This document shows positions 39,550 to 49,521 of a stretch of 64,000 nucleotides of DNA, one piece after another. Position 1 is the first letter of the stretch, and every line of letters starts with the position of its first letter. This DNA is from Gallionella capsiferriformans ES-2. Lineage in GTDB: Bacteria; Pseudomonadota; Gammaproteobacteria; Burkholderiales; Gallionellaceae. The stretch is from positions 2,294,001-2,358,000 of the forward strand of contig NC_014394.1 of the NCBI RefSeq assembly GCF_000145255.1. The letters are read 5' to 3'. The position numbers were made by a program, and so were the translations under genes. The notes under the pieces were generated by a model. It searched no databases and had not been told where the DNA came from. It saw only the letters and a program-made list of their open reading frames with translations.

Positions 39550-40422
39550 TTAAAGGGATTGATTCCACTGCAATTTTTCGCGCAGGGTATGGTAGTAACT
39601 GTGCCCCACCGGATGCAGCAGGTGGGCGTGACCGGAATAACGCGTGACGATAATTTTATCGTGCACCTGCATATCAAAACTCGTGTGACTGTCCAGCCGC
39701 ACGCGCGTATCGCTGCAGCGATGCATCAGAATTTCCAGCACGGATGAGCCGTTCACCACGATAGGCCGGTTGCTCAAGGTATGCGGACAAATCGGCACCA
39801 GTTCAAGCACATCGAGCGCCGGATGCAGAATCGGACCACCCGCTGACATCGCGTAGGCCGTCGAACCGGTCGGTGTCGAGACGATCAAGCCGTCCGCACG
39901 CTGGTTATACAAATACTCACCGTCGATGCGCACCTCGAATTCGACCATGCTGCTGATCTGACTGCGATGCGCGACCACTTCGTTGAACGCCAGACCGCTG
40001 AATACTTCCTGCCCCTCGCGCATCACGCGGGCAGACAACAACAAGCGACGCTCGGTCACATACTGCCCCTCCAGCATCGCGCCGATGCTCTCCAGCATAT
40101 TTTCCAGCGTCAAATCCGTCAAAAACCCCAGCCGCCCCTGATTCACGCCGATCAGCGGCACATGGCAGGGCGAAAAAGTGCGCGCAATATTCAGGAGGGT
40201 GCCGTCGCCGCCGATCACAATCGCAAGATCTGTGACCTTGGCCATTTCCTCCAGCGACATCGAAGGATACGGGCAGTCGGCCAACTGTTCGGCCGTCAGA
40301 CTATCCACAATCACGCCGAGACCGCGGGCAGACAGGAACGCCGCCAGACTCAGCAGCGGCACGGCCACATCGAGCGATTTGTGCTTACCGATCAGCGCGA
40401 CGTTTTTAAAGGGTAATTTCAT
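39550..40422 (-). CDS. nadK: NAD kinase
   Basis: 290 residues. GGDGTLLNIAR holds the GGDG motif, with GVNQGRLGFLTDL, NEVVAHRSQISSM and DGLIVSTPTGSTAYAMSAGG. Makes NADP from NAD and ATP or polyphosphate. Probably co-transcribed with recN. Confidence 0.97.
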   Translation of the reverse strand: MKLPFKNVALIGKHKSLDVAVPLLSLAAFLSARGLGVIVDSLTAEQLADCPYPSMSLEEMAKVTDLAIVIGGDGTLLNIARTFSPCHVPLIGVNQGRLGFLTDLTLENMLESIGAMLEGQYVTERRLLLSARVMREGQEVFSGLAFNEVVAHRSQISSMVEFEVRIDGEYLYNQRADGLIVSTPTGSTAYAMSAGGPILHPALDVLELVPICPHTLSNRPIVVNGSSVLEILMHRCSDTRVRLDSHTSFDMQVHDKIIVTRYSGHAHLLHPVGHSYYHTLREKLQWNQSL

Positions 40423-40466
40423 GGGCGTGATTAGACCACATCAAACAGACAATGACAAAGCGGCCT

Positions 40467-42314
40467 TTATTCCTCCAGCGCCATTTCGAGTTCCAGCCAG
40501 CTCTCTTCGAGTGCATCGACCTTCGCCTGCACGAGTTCGCGCCTTGCGTTAAGTTTGGCCAGAAAATCGCTGCTGCAATCGCTATAGGTTGCCGGATCGC
40601 CCAGTTTCGCATTGATCTCGGTCAGTTCCGCCTGCACCCTGTTCAACTCGACTTCGAGCTTGCCGCGCTTCGATTGCAACGCTTTTTTATTCACCTTTGG
40701 GGCTGCGGCTTGCGCAATTTTTTCAGGTTTGGCTTGCACGGTTACACTTGGGCGGCGTGACTCAATCCAGCTCTTGTAGTCTTCCAGATCGCCGTCAAAC
40801 AGTTTCGCCTCCCCATCGGCGACCAGCCACAGTTCATCCGCCACGGCGCGTATCAGGCTGCGATCATGAGAGACGATCACCACAGCACCCGTGTATTCTT
40901 CGAGCGCGATCGTCAGCGCATCGCGCATATCCAGATCCAGATGGTTAGTCGGCTCATCGAGCAGCAGCAGATGCGGCTTTTGCCAGGCCAGCAAGGCTAA
41001 CGCCAGGCGGCTTTTTTCGCCGCCTGAAAAACTCGCGACCGGCCTATCCTCGCTGTTTCCCGCCAGACCGAAGCGCCCCAGAAAGGTACGCAACGCCAGC
41101 GTGGTTTCCTTGGGCGCAACCCGCTCCATATGTTGCAAGGGCGTCGCATTGCTGTCGAGATTTTCCAGCTGATGCTGGGCGAAATAACCGATACGGATAT
41201 CCGGCGTAATATCTAACCGGCCTGAGGTAGGGGTCAACTCGCCGACCAGCAGTTTGATCAGCGTCGATTTACCCGCGCCGTTAGGCCCCAGCAGCGCGAT
41301 GCGCGCACCGGCTCTGAGCACCATGTTCATGTTTTTAAACAGCGACTTATCGCCGTAGGAAAACCCCATGTTATCCAGCCGCATCAGCAAATCCGGACTG
41401 CGTTCCGGTGCCTCGATCTCCAGCTCGAAGTGTCCGTCGGTGACATGTACAGCGGCGATGCGGGTGAGCCTATCGAGTGCCTTGATGCGGCTTTGCGCCT
41501 GTTTGGCCTTAGTGGCTTGGGCGCGAAAACGCCGCACAAAATCTTCCAGATGGGCGATTTTCAACTGTTGCGTCTCGTAAGCCTGATTTTGCTGGGCAAT
41601 TTTTTCGGCACGCGCGCGTTCGAAATCGTCGTAATCCCCGGCATAACTGTCGATCACGCAGTCGTGGACATGGGCGATACGATTAACCGTCGCATTGAGA
41701 AATTCCCGATCGTGCGACACCAGCAGGATACTGCCCGGATAGCGCGCCAGATATTGTTCCAGCCAGAGGATCGCTTCCAGATCCAGATGGTTGGTCGGCT
41801 CATCGAGCAATAAAAGATCGGCACGGTGCATCAGTGCACGCGCGAGATTTAATCTCATGCGCCAGCCGCCGGAAAAACTGTCAACCGTGCGCTCCAGACT
41901 GTCAGTGTCAAAACCCAGTCCGCTCAACAATTGGGCGGCACGAGCCGGCGCGCCATAGCCGTCGATGGCTTCGAATTGCTGCTGCGCTTCGAACCAGGCC
42001 GTATCGTGCTGCTCTTTAATCAGGATTTTTTCCAGGCTACGCAATTGAACATCGCCATCGAGCACAAACTCTATCGCGCTTTGATCGGAATTGGCGATTT
42101 CCTGTTCAACGTAAGCGAGGGTTTTTCCGCTTTGCAGCGAGACCTCACCGCTTTCGGGCTGAAGTTCGCCTCGAATTAAACGAAATAGAGTGGATTTACC
42201 GCAACCGTTTTTTCCGACCAGCCCGATGCGCTGATTGGCAAACGCCTGCAAATTTGCCCCGCTGAGCAGCGGTTCGCCGCCCTGCAGGTAAGTCATGTTG
42301 AGTATATTAAGCAT
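40467..42314 (-). CDS. ABC-F family ATPase, YheS type
   Basis: 615 residues with two ABC domains and no membrane segments. First domain: GKNGCGKSTLF, SFSGGWRMRLNLARAL, LLLLDEPTNHLD. Second: GPNGAGKSTLIKLL, SFSGGEKSRLALALL, LLLLDEPTNHLD. A charged linker (near 245-280) and a C-terminal coiled coil (about 540-615) are present. ABC-F proteins act on ribosomes; the YheS group is of uncertain role, so no symbol is assigned. Confidence 0.9.
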   Translation of the reverse strand: MLNILNMTYLQGGEPLLSGANLQAFANQRIGLVGKNGCGKSTLFRLIRGELQPESGEVSLQSGKTLAYVEQEIANSDQSAIEFVLDGDVQLRSLEKILIKEQHDTAWFEAQQQFEAIDGYGAPARAAQLLSGLGFDTDSLERTVDSFSGGWRMRLNLARALMHRADLLLLDEPTNHLDLEAILWLEQYLARYPGSILLVSHDREFLNATVNRIAHVHDCVIDSYAGDYDDFERARAEKIAQQNQAYETQQLKIAHLEDFVRRFRAQATKAKQAQSRIKALDRLTRIAAVHVTDGHFELEIEAPERSPDLLMRLDNMGFSYGDKSLFKNMNMVLRAGARIALLGPNGAGKSTLIKLLVGELTPTSGRLDITPDIRIGYFAQHQLENLDSNATPLQHMERVAPKETTLALRTFLGRFGLAGNSEDRPVASFSGGEKSRLALALLAWQKPHLLLLDEPTNHLDLDMRDALTIALEEYTGAVVIVSHDRSLIRAVADELWLVADGEAKLFDGDLEDYKSWIESRRPSVTVQAKPEKIAQAAAPKVNKKALQSKRGKLEVELNRVQAELTEINAKLGDPATYSDCSSDFLAKLNARRELVQAKVDALEESWLELEMALEE

Positions 42315-42754
42315 GGCAATATGATAACAGAGCGCTAATCAGCCCTCCGCTGTAATTACGCGTCACTTAGCCATTCAGACTTTAAGTCGCATGATGATCG
42401 GCGGAAAATGCAGCGGATGAAAAAAGTGAGAACATTGCGACGGCCAGCACAGATTTGAATGACCATTCCTTATTTTTCGACGTAATCGGGAATTGCATCG
42501 GACGGGCGTGAGCAAAGCCAAGAAAGGCGCGCGAACACGATTGCTGAAAAACGGGAGGGCGCCTGCACCCCCACAATGCTAAGGAAGCACTGGTTTATCC
42601 GGTTTTGTGGTTCACGCCCCCGACCACCTTATTCGAGGGCAGGCTGCTGCGGAAACCCAGTCACATAAGGCGCTGAATCTCCGCTTTCGGGGGGATGACG
42701 AATAAATCAACATCTCGCTAGACATACTGGCCTAGACGATTGAATTTAAATATT
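42315..42754. other. Intergenic region between the ABC-F gene and rlmF
   Basis: About 440 bases. It holds one candidate small secreted peptide (listed next) and otherwise no recognisable gene, RNA or complete repeat. Several G/C runs near 42560-42700 look like decayed or non-coding sequence. Confidence 0.5.
42382..42498 (-). CDS. Possible small secreted peptide or truncated exported protein
   Basis: 38 residues from an ATG at 42498. After a short polar start (MQFPITSKNKEWSF) comes a textbook signal peptide (SVLAVAMFSLFSSAAFSADH), with cleavage likely after AFSA, leaving only DHHAT before the stop. It may be a relic of an exported protein that lost its body, or chance. No clear ribosome-binding site. 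Confidence 0.3.
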   Translation of the reverse strand: MQFPITSKNKEWSFKSVLAVAMFSLFSSAAFSADHHAT

Positions 42755-43714
42755 TTATTTTCCTAAAGCGCCCTTGACACACCAGTCGCGCCGCACGGAG
42801 GCCTCATAAAAAGTCCACGCGACAAAGCGGCTCTTCTTCTGTCCCTGCGCCATCTCTATCGTCCTGACCTCCTGCACGCCCGCATTGTTAAGCGCGCGGT
42901 AGACGCCCGGCAAGCTGGATGATTTGGAGATCAGCGAGCTATGCCACAGGCAGTTAACCTGCGCACTCTCGGCGATCATGCGGCAGACAAACGCCTCCTC
43001 ACCGCCCCGACACCAAAGTTCCGCACCCTGCCCGCCGAAATTGAGCGCACGCGAAGCGCCTTTGCCCAGGTTCTTCCATTTGCGCCCGGTGCCCAGATTG
43101 GCCTCTGCCAGCGAAGCATGAAACGGCGGATTGCACAGGGTCAGATCGAAAATCTCCCCGGGCTTCACCACCCCGTTGAAAATCGACTGCGGTGACCTCT
43201 GCAAACGCAGTTCGATCGCGCCGCTCAAATCGGGATTGGCATCCAGTATGCGTTGCGCGTTTGCAAGCGCTGCCGGCTCGATGTCGCTGCCGACAAATTG
43301 CCAGCCAAACGTGCGCTGGCCGACCAAAGGATAAATGCAGTTCGCCCCCGTGCCGATATCGAGCACCCGCACACCGCTCGGCACAACACCGCCTTCGGCC
43401 AGCAGATCGGCTAGATAATGCAGATAATCCGCGCGTCCGGGAATCGGCGGACACAGGTAGTGCGCCGGAATATCCCATCCTTGAATATCGTAATACTGAA
43501 TCAGCAGTGCGCGATTGAGCGCTCTGACCGCGGCAGGATCCGCAAAATCGATCGATTCATCGCCATAGGGATTGATCGAGACGAACACCGCCAGCTCAGG
43601 ACTCGCGGCTATCAATTGCCTGAAATCATAGCGACCGCGATGCGGGTTTCGCGGATGCAGTTTTTCGGCGGAAACGGGGCGCACTTTCGCACTATCGGGG
43701 GATTTATTTTTCAT
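42755..43714 (-). CDS. rlmF: 23S rRNA (adenine(1618)-N6)-methyltransferase
   Basis: 319 residues. [20 protein letters not shown] is the family N-terminus; [16 protein letters not shown] binds S-adenosylmethionine and LCNPPFHAS is the NPPF catalytic motif of N6-adenine methyltransferases. Modifies A1618 of 23S rRNA. It stands alone, divergent from the small gene to its right. Confidence 0.93.
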   Translation of the reverse strand: MKNKSPDSAKVRPVSAEKLHPRNPHRGRYDFRQLIAASPELAVFVSINPYGDESIDFADPAAVRALNRALLIQYYDIQGWDIPAHYLCPPIPGRADYLHYLADLLAEGGVVPSGVRVLDIGTGANCIYPLVGQRTFGWQFVGSDIEPAALANAQRILDANPDLSGAIELRLQRSPQSIFNGVVKPGEIFDLTLCNPPFHASLAEANLGTGRKWKNLGKGASRALNFGGQGAELWCRGGEEAFVCRMIAESAQVNCLWHSSLISKSSSLPGVYRALNNAGVQEVRTIEMAQGQKKSRFVAWTFYEASVRRDWCVKGALGK

Positions 43715-43772
43715 ACGGCATTATCCCATTATCGCCCGTTCATATTTGGCATAAATCCGTCAGGATGCGAGA

Positions 43773-44075
43773 ATGCACGCTATGACTATATCTGCTTGCG
43801 ACACTCGAGAGCGCGCCACCTGCGCTACCTGCAAAGCGTGCTGCTGCCGCCTTGAGGTAATGCTGATGGGAGACGATGACATCCCGCCCGAATTGACCGA
43901 ACAGGACCGCTGGGGCGGCTGGATCATGGCACGACGGGAAGACGGCTGGTGCGCCGCATTAGATCGAAAAACCATGCTGTGCACCATCTACGCCCAACGC
44001 CCGATGATCTGCGGTGAATATCAGGCAGGCGACGATGACTGTCTTGACCAGCGACGCCTGCATCACATCGACTAA
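43773..44075 (+). CDS. YkgJ-family cysteine cluster protein
   Basis: 100 residues (or 97 from the second ATG at 43782). Cysteine-rich N-terminus CATCKACCCRLEV, WIMARREDGWCAALD, then CTIYAQRPMICGEY: the CxxC..C..C layout of the YkgJ/UPF0153 zinc- or iron-binding family. Function unknown. It converges on the RND transporter gene, whose stop lies 3 bases beyond its own. Confidence 0.85.
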   Translation: MHAMTISACDTRERATCATCKACCCRLEVMLMGDDDIPPELTEQDRWGGWIMARREDGWCAALDRKTMLCTIYAQRPMICGEYQAGDDDCLDQRRLHHID

Positions 44076-44078
44076 GCC

Positions 44079-47000
44079 CTACGCTTCTCTCACCTTAAAC
44101 CACGCGGCATATAACGCTGGCAAGAACAGACAGGTCAACAGGGTGGCCACCACCAACCCGCCCATAATGGTAACGGCCATCGGACCCCAGAACACCTGAC
44201 GGGTCAAGGGAATCATCGCCAGTATCGCGGCCGCCGCGGTCAGCATGATGGGGCGGAAACGCCGTACCGTGGAACCGACTATCGCCTCCCAACTGCTTTT
44301 CCCCTCCGCCTCGTCCTGACGGATCTGATCGACCAGAATCACCGAATTTCGCATGATCATACCGGCTAGCGCGATAAAGCCCAGATTGGCGACGAAGCCA
44401 AACGGCACCTGAAAGATCAGCAGCGCTGCGGTCACGCCTATCATCCCTAAGGGCGCGGTGAGCAGCACGATGATGGTGCGACTAATGCTTTGCAACTGCA
44501 TCATCAGCAAGGTTATCACGCCCACCAGCATCAGCGGCATCACCGCCATGATGGCTTTTTCACCCTTGGCGGACTCCTCGACGCTACCGCCCATCTCGAT
44601 ATGAAACCCCGCCGGCAGCTTCTCACGCAGCGCATTGAGTTGCGCGTCCAGCTGACGGGAGACCGTGGCAGGTTGGGTCTTGTCGCTCATGTCCGCTAGC
44701 ACCGACATGGTCGGCTGCCGGTTGCGACGCCAGACAACGGCCTCTTCGAGCACCGGCACCAGACGCGCCACCTGAGACAGGGGCACATGGCGACCACTGG
44801 CGGTCGGAATATCCAGCCCCGCCAGTCGATCGAGCGCGCGCGCATCAGCCTCACCCCGCCACACCACATCGATCAACTGATCGTCTTCGCGGTACTGGGT
44901 CAGCGCCACACCGTTGAGCCAGCCTTGCATCGTCTGTGCGATGTCGCGACTCGAAATCCCTAAAACGCGCGCCTTGTCCTGATCGACGATCAGATGCACG
45001 CTTTTAACTTTTTCGTTCCAGTCGAAGCTGACATCCTGCAAATGAGAATTAGCGCGCATCATCGTGGAGACCTGTTCGGCAATCAGCCTAACCTGCTCGA
45101 CGTCCGCACCGCTGACACGGAATTGCACCGGATAACCGACCGGCGGGCCATTCTCCAGCCTGAGCACATGCGGGTGTATATGACCGAAGCCGCCTTCAGC
45201 GGAGGTAAAAATCTGCTCCAGACGCAACTTCAAGGTTTCGCGCGCCTTAAAATCTTTAGTCAGAATCACGCACTGACCGTAGTTATCGCTGAACAGTTTC
45301 ACATCCAGCGACAAGAAGAAGCGCGGCGAACTGTTGCCGACATAACAGGAAAAGCTACTGACAGCCGGGTCGCGCTTGAGCAACCCCTCGATGCGAGCCA
45401 CTTCGTGGCCGGTGGCTTTGAGCGACGCACCCTGCGGCAGCCAGACATCGACCAGCAATTCCAGACGGCTGGAAGAGGGGAAGAACTGCTTCTGCACGCC
45501 CTGACCGAATGCCACAATCGACAACACGAACAGCAGCAGCGTGCCACCGATCACCTTCCAGCGATTTTTCAGACACCACACCAGAAGCGCACGAAAACGC
45601 CGATAGAACGGCGTATCGTAGATATCCTCGCCATGCTTTTGCGCATTGGCGATCAGTTTGGCAGGATCGAGCAGCTTGTAGCCCAAGTAGGGCGTGAACA
45701 CCACCGCCACCAGCCACGACACGATCAACGCGATGGTCACCACGGCGAAAATCGAAAAGGTGTATTCGCTGGCCGCCGACTTGGAAAATCCGACCGGCGT
45801 AAAGGCCGCTGCCGTAATCAGCGTGCCGGTCAGCATCGGGAAGGCCGTCGAGGTATAGGCGTAGGTGGCCGCCTGAAACCGGTCCCAGCCCTGCTCCATT
45901 TTCACGACCATCATTTCGACCGCGATGATCGCATCGTCGACCAGCAACCCTAATGCAATCACCAGCGCGCCCAGCGAGATGCGCTGTAAATCGATGCCGA
46001 AAATCTTCATCATGAAAAAGGTGATCGCCAGCACCAGCGGAATGGACAGTGCCACCACCGTCCCTGTGCGCCAGCCCAGACTCAGGAAAGACACCACCAG
46101 CACGATCAAAATCGCCTCGGCCAAGGAATCCTGAAACAAGGACACGGACTCCTTGACGACTTCCGGCTGATCGGCGACGACGTGGACGTCGATACCGACC
46201 GGCAGATTCGCTGAAATCGCTTTCATCGCCGCCTTCAGATGCTCGCCCAGACCGATCACATTGCCGCCCTTGTCCATGATCACGCCGATCCCGATGGCAG
46301 GCACCCCGTCCACCCGCATGCCGGGGCGTGCAGGTTCGTTCAAGCCTCGCGTAACCTTAACGATATCGCCCAGTCGCAGATGTTTGCCGTTGACCAGCAG
46401 ATCGGTATTGCGGATGCGCTCGATGCTGTCGAAGCCGCCCGACACGCGCAACCAGATCCGGTCGGTACTGGTATCCAAAAATCCGGCAGGCGCGATGGCA
46501 TTTTGCTGTTGCAGCGCGGCACCGATCTGCGCTGGGGTGACGCCGAAACTTGCCAGACGTGCGGGGCTTGCATCCAGATAGATTTTTTCATCCTGCACCC
46601 CGATCAGTTCGACCCGCTTAACATCGGGCACGCGTTTTAAATCGAGTGCAATCTGATCCGCCTGACGGCGCAAGTCGGCCAGATCAAAGCCGTCTCCGGT
46701 CAGCGCAAAAATATTGATCATCACATCGCCGAATTCCTCATTGGGAAACGGGCCCTGCACGCCGGCGGGCAGCGTGTGACGAATATCGTCGAGTTTCTTG
46801 CGCACCTGACGCCAGGCTTCAGGCACTTCCTGCTTAGGCGTGTAATCCTTGAGCATCACAAACACCATCGATTCGCCGGGTTTGGAGGCCGAGCGCAACA
46901 CATCGACCCAGGCGGTTTCCTGCAACTTTTTCTCGATCCGCTCGGTCAGTTCGTGCTCAACCTGCTGAGTATCCGCACCCGGCCATTGCGTGCGTACCGC

Positions 47001-47144
47001 CATGACCTTAAAGGTAAAATCGGGATCTTCGGCGCGACCTAAATTGAAATAAGAGATCACCCCGGCCGCGGTCAGCACGATGATCAGATACAGCACCATT
47101 TGCTGGTGCGTCAGCGCCCAAGCGGAAAGATTCGGCCCTTTCAT
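44079..47144 (-). CDS. RND-family efflux transporter, inner-membrane pump
   Basis: 1021 residues, near the usual RND length. Twelve membrane helices are expected, with two large periplasmic loops. LGLLVDDAIIAVEMM contains the paired aspartates of the proton relay in helix 4. It belongs to the AcrB/HAE-like class, as shown by NLPVGIDVHVVADQPEVVKE and similar stretches. Its ATG overlaps the stop of the membrane-fusion gene (ATGA). No TolC-like gene is beside it, so an outer-membrane partner must be encoded elsewhere. Substrate unknown. Confidence 0.93.
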   Translation of the reverse strand: MKGPNLSAWALTHQQMVLYLIIVLTAAGVISYFNLGRAEDPDFTFKVMAVRTQWPGADTQQVEHELTERIEKKLQETAWVDVLRSASKPGESMVFVMLKDYTPKQEVPEAWRQVRKKLDDIRHTLPAGVQGPFPNEEFGDVMINIFALTGDGFDLADLRRQADQIALDLKRVPDVKRVELIGVQDEKIYLDASPARLASFGVTPAQIGAALQQQNAIAPAGFLDTSTDRIWLRVSGGFDSIERIRNTDLLVNGKHLRLGDIVKVTRGLNEPARPGMRVDGVPAIGIGVIMDKGGNVIGLGEHLKAAMKAISANLPVGIDVHVVADQPEVVKESVSLFQDSLAEAILIVLVVSFLSLGWRTGTVVALSIPLVLAITFFMMKIFGIDLQRISLGALVIALGLLVDDAIIAVEMMVVKMEQGWDRFQAATYAYTSTAFPMLTGTLITAAAFTPVGFSKSAASEYTFSIFAVVTIALIVSWLVAVVFTPYLGYKLLDPAKLIANAQKHGEDIYDTPFYRRFRALLVWCLKNRWKVIGGTLLLFVLSIVAFGQGVQKQFFPSSSRLELLVDVWLPQGASLKATGHEVARIEGLLKRDPAVSSFSCYVGNSSPRFFLSLDVKLFSDNYGQCVILTKDFKARETLKLRLEQIFTSAEGGFGHIHPHVLRLENGPPVGYPVQFRVSGADVEQVRLIAEQVSTMMRANSHLQDVSFDWNEKVKSVHLIVDQDKARVLGISSRDIAQTMQGWLNGVALTQYREDDQLIDVVWRGEADARALDRLAGLDIPTASGRHVPLSQVARLVPVLEEAVVWRRNRQPTMSVLADMSDKTQPATVSRQLDAQLNALREKLPAGFHIEMGGSVEESAKGEKAIMAVMPLMLVGVITLLMMQLQSISRTIIVLLTAPLGMIGVTAALLIFQVPFGFVANLGFIALAGMIMRNSVILVDQIRQDEAEGKSSWEAIVGSTVRRFRPIMLTAAAAILAMIPLTRQVFWGPMAVTIMGGLVVATLLTCLFLPALYAAWFKVREA

Positions 47145-48181
47145 GGGACTGAGACCTGCGCGATCAGCTGAATTTTTTCGCCGGCTGACAACCGGTGCAC
47201 GCCGGCCGTCACGATGCGTTCCCCAGCCGCCAACCCGCTGGCAATCACGGCGCCGCTGTCGCGGTAGGCAGAAATCTCGACCGGCCTTAAACTCACCGTG
47301 TGATCGGCAGAGACGATCCAGACCGCAGGATGCCCCCCTTGCTGATAAACCGCCGAAACAGGAATCAGCAATTCGGCAGCGCCCGTTTTAGCCGCCTCGA
47401 AACGCACCCGTGCGGTCATCCCCAGCGCGATGTGATTTGCGGCAGAGACGATGGAGACGCGTGCCGCATAGGTTCGACTGACAGGGTCAGCGGACGGCGA
47501 CAGTTCACGCAAGCGCCCGCTCATATGCGCCCCCGCCCCCGTCAGCAACACGATATCGGCCTTGTCGCCCACGTGACGCGCTGCGTAATCCGCTTCAGGA
47601 ATTTCGATGGAAACTTCGGTTTCACCCGATTGCGCCAGACGCAACACAGGCTGACCTGCACTGACCACCTGCCCCGCTTCAGCTAAGGTTGCCGCCACCA
47701 CGCCGTCATGCGCGGCACGCAGCACGGTGTAATCGGACTGATTATGCGTCAACCCCGCTTGCGCACTCGCCGCTTGCAAGGCCGCCTCCTTCGCATCCAG
47801 CACCGACTGACTGACAAAACCTTTACGGTGCAACTCGCGATAGCGCAGCGCCTCGCTCTCCGTCAGCGTGTATTGCGCACGCGCAGCCCCCGCTTGAAAT
47901 TCGGCATCCAATGGATCCAGTCTTGCCAGCACCTGACCTGATTTAACCCGCATGCCCGCCTCAACCGGACGCGCGATGAGTTTGCCGCCGGTGCGAAAAC
48001 TCACCGTCAGTTCATTGCGTGCGCGAATCTCGCCGCTGTAAAAAACACCCCCCTCTTCTGCCTGCACGCCGACAATCTGCGTGAGCGCTGGCCGCACCGG
48101 ATTGACGGGGGCTACGGTTTCTTTTTTGCCACAGGCGCTAAGACTGGCAGCGATCGCAATGAACAGGAAGGTCAATTTCAT
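47141..48181 (-). CDS. RND efflux membrane-fusion (periplasmic adaptor) lipoprotein
   Basis: 346 residues from the ATG at 48181 (MKLTFLFIAIAASLSACGKK), which gives a clean lipoprotein signal with the cysteine at 17; a 20-codon longer frame would bury it. HlyD-like adaptor: lipoyl halves (VEAGMRVKSGQVLARLDPLD and the later VVAATLAEAGQVVSAGQPVL), a helical hairpin between, and a beta-barrel domain. It bridges the pump to an outer-membrane channel. Upstream is a promoter with an embedded palindrome. Confidence 0.93.
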   Translation of the reverse strand: MKLTFLFIAIAASLSACGKKETVAPVNPVRPALTQIVGVQAEEGGVFYSGEIRARNELTVSFRTGGKLIARPVEAGMRVKSGQVLARLDPLDAEFQAGAARAQYTLTESEALRYRELHRKGFVSQSVLDAKEAALQAASAQAGLTHNQSDYTVLRAAHDGVVAATLAEAGQVVSAGQPVLRLAQSGETEVSIEIPEADYAARHVGDKADIVLLTGAGAHMSGRLRELSPSADPVSRTYAARVSIVSAANHIALGMTARVRFEAAKTGAAELLIPVSAVYQQGGHPAVWIVSADHTVSLRPVEISAYRDSGAVIASGLAAGERIVTAGVHRLSAGEKIQLIAQVSVP

Positions 48182-48212
48182 GGTGTATAAGGAATTGCTT
48201 AAAAGGTTGGGC

Positions 48213-48241
48213 ACTGTAGTTTTCAAACAGCTGTTTGTCAA
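48213..48241 (-). promoter_or_regulatory. Sigma-70 type promoter of the RND operon
   Basis: On the minus strand: TTGACA, 17 bases, TACAGT. The -35 box is a perfect match; the -10 matches 4 of 6. It ends about 32 bases before the adaptor ATG. Confidence 0.65.
48224..48237. promoter_or_regulatory. Palindromic operator overlapping the RND promoter
   Basis: CAAACAGCTGTTTG is a perfect 14-bp palindrome placed between the -35 and -10 boxes; with one mismatch it extends outward (TTTGACAAACAG against CTGTTTGAAAA). The layout fits a TetR-type repressor site. No TetR gene lies nearby. Confidence 0.6.
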
Positions 48242-48353
48242 ACATTGTCGCGGCTTATAAAAAATTTTAAAGCGGGGGCCGCTTCATTTAAAATGTGCCG
48301 ATTCCCGCTTGCGCGTGATAGCCTCTACACACTAAACCCAACTCAAACCGACT

Positions 48354-49439
48354 ATGACCTACGCTATCGAACCCGGCTACACTCACGGCACACCCGAAAA
48401 AACCGGCATTTTGCTGGTCAACTTAGGCACCCCCGATGCCCCCACCGCACAGGCAGTGCGCCCCTATCTCAAACAGTTTCTGGGCGATCCGCGCGTTGTG
48501 GAAATCCCCAAAGTCCTCTGGTGGCTGATTCTCAATGGCATCATTTTGAACGTGCGACCGAAAAAATCCGCCGCGAAATATGCCAGCGTCTGGCTCGCTG
48601 AAGGCTCCCCTTTGCGCGTCTACACGGAAAAGCAGGCGATCATGTTGCAAGGCTATCTGGCTGAGCGCACCCGCGCGCCCTTCGCCGTTGAATTCGCGAT
48701 GACTTACGGAAATCCGTCGATACCCGATGCCCTGCGCCGCCTGAAAGCACAAAACTGCCAGCGCATCCTTGTCGTGCCGCTGTTTCCGCAATATGCGGCC
48801 AGCTCGACCGCACCCGTATTCGATCAGGTTTTTGCCGAACTGCAAAAAATGCGCAATATGCCGGCCATCCGTACCGTCAAGCATTTCCACGATGACGCAG
48901 GCTATATCAAATCACTGGCAGCCAACATCAACGAGTACTGGGCAAAGCACGGTCGTCCGGAAAAACTGGTGATGAGTTTTCACGGCGTGCCGCAATACAC
49001 GCTGGACAAGGGCGACCCCTACCACTGCGAATGCCACAAGTCCGGACGCTTGCTCGCCGAAGCGCTCGGATTGACGCGTGAGCAGTACGTGGTCAGCTTC
49101 CAGTCGCGTTTCGGGCGCGCCGAATGGATTAAACCCTACACGACCGCCACCTTACTGGAACTGGGCCGGCAGAAAACGCGTCGCGTAGATATTGTCTGTC
49201 CGGGGTTTGTCGGCGACTGTCTGGAAACGCTGGAAGAAATCGCCATGGAAGGGCGCGAGGATTTTCAACATGCTGGCGGCGGCGAATATCATTACATTCC
49301 CTGCCTCAACGACCGGGACGACTGGATGCAGGCATTGACCGATCTCGTGATAGACAATCTGCAGGGCTGGCTGAATCTGCCCGATGCCGCCGATCGCGAA
49401 AAGGGGCGCTTACTGGCACTGGCGATGGGCGCAAAATAA
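48354..49439 (+). CDS. hemH: Ferrochelatase
   Basis: 361 residues. [20 protein letters not shown] is the family start, and [20 protein letters not shown] carries the metal-handling histidine. [20 protein letters not shown] provides the C-terminal glutamate motif. Inserts Fe2+ into protoporphyrin IX, the last step of protohaem synthesis, consistent with the cytochrome c proteins in this window. Divergent from the RND operon; ends in a clear terminator. Confidence 0.97.
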   Translation: MTYAIEPGYTHGTPEKTGILLVNLGTPDAPTAQAVRPYLKQFLGDPRVVEIPKVLWWLILNGIILNVRPKKSAAKYASVWLAEGSPLRVYTEKQAIMLQGYLAERTRAPFAVEFAMTYGNPSIPDALRRLKAQNCQRILVVPLFPQYAASSTAPVFDQVFAELQKMRNMPAIRTVKHFHDDAGYIKSLAANINEYWAKHGRPEKLVMSFHGVPQYTLDKGDPYHCECHKSGRLLAEALGLTREQYVVSFQSRFGRAEWIKPYTTATLLELGRQKTRRVDIVCPGFVGDCLETLEEIAMEGREDFQHAGGGEYHYIPCLNDRDDWMQALTDLVIDNLQGWLNLPDAADREKGRLLALAMGAK

Positions 49440-49457
49440 TACTTCCTAGTTTTAAGC

Positions 49458-49492
49458 AAAGCCCCCGAAATTATTCTATTCGGGGGCTTTTA
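49458..49492 (+). terminator. Rho-independent terminator of hemH
   Basis: AAAGCCCCCGAA, loop TTATTCTA, TTCGGGGGCTTTT: a strong 12-bp stem with T tail. Its symmetry also lets it serve the convergent minus-strand gene. Confidence 0.9.
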
Positions 49493-49521
49493 ATATCTGC
49501 CACACTCAATAGTGACTGCCA

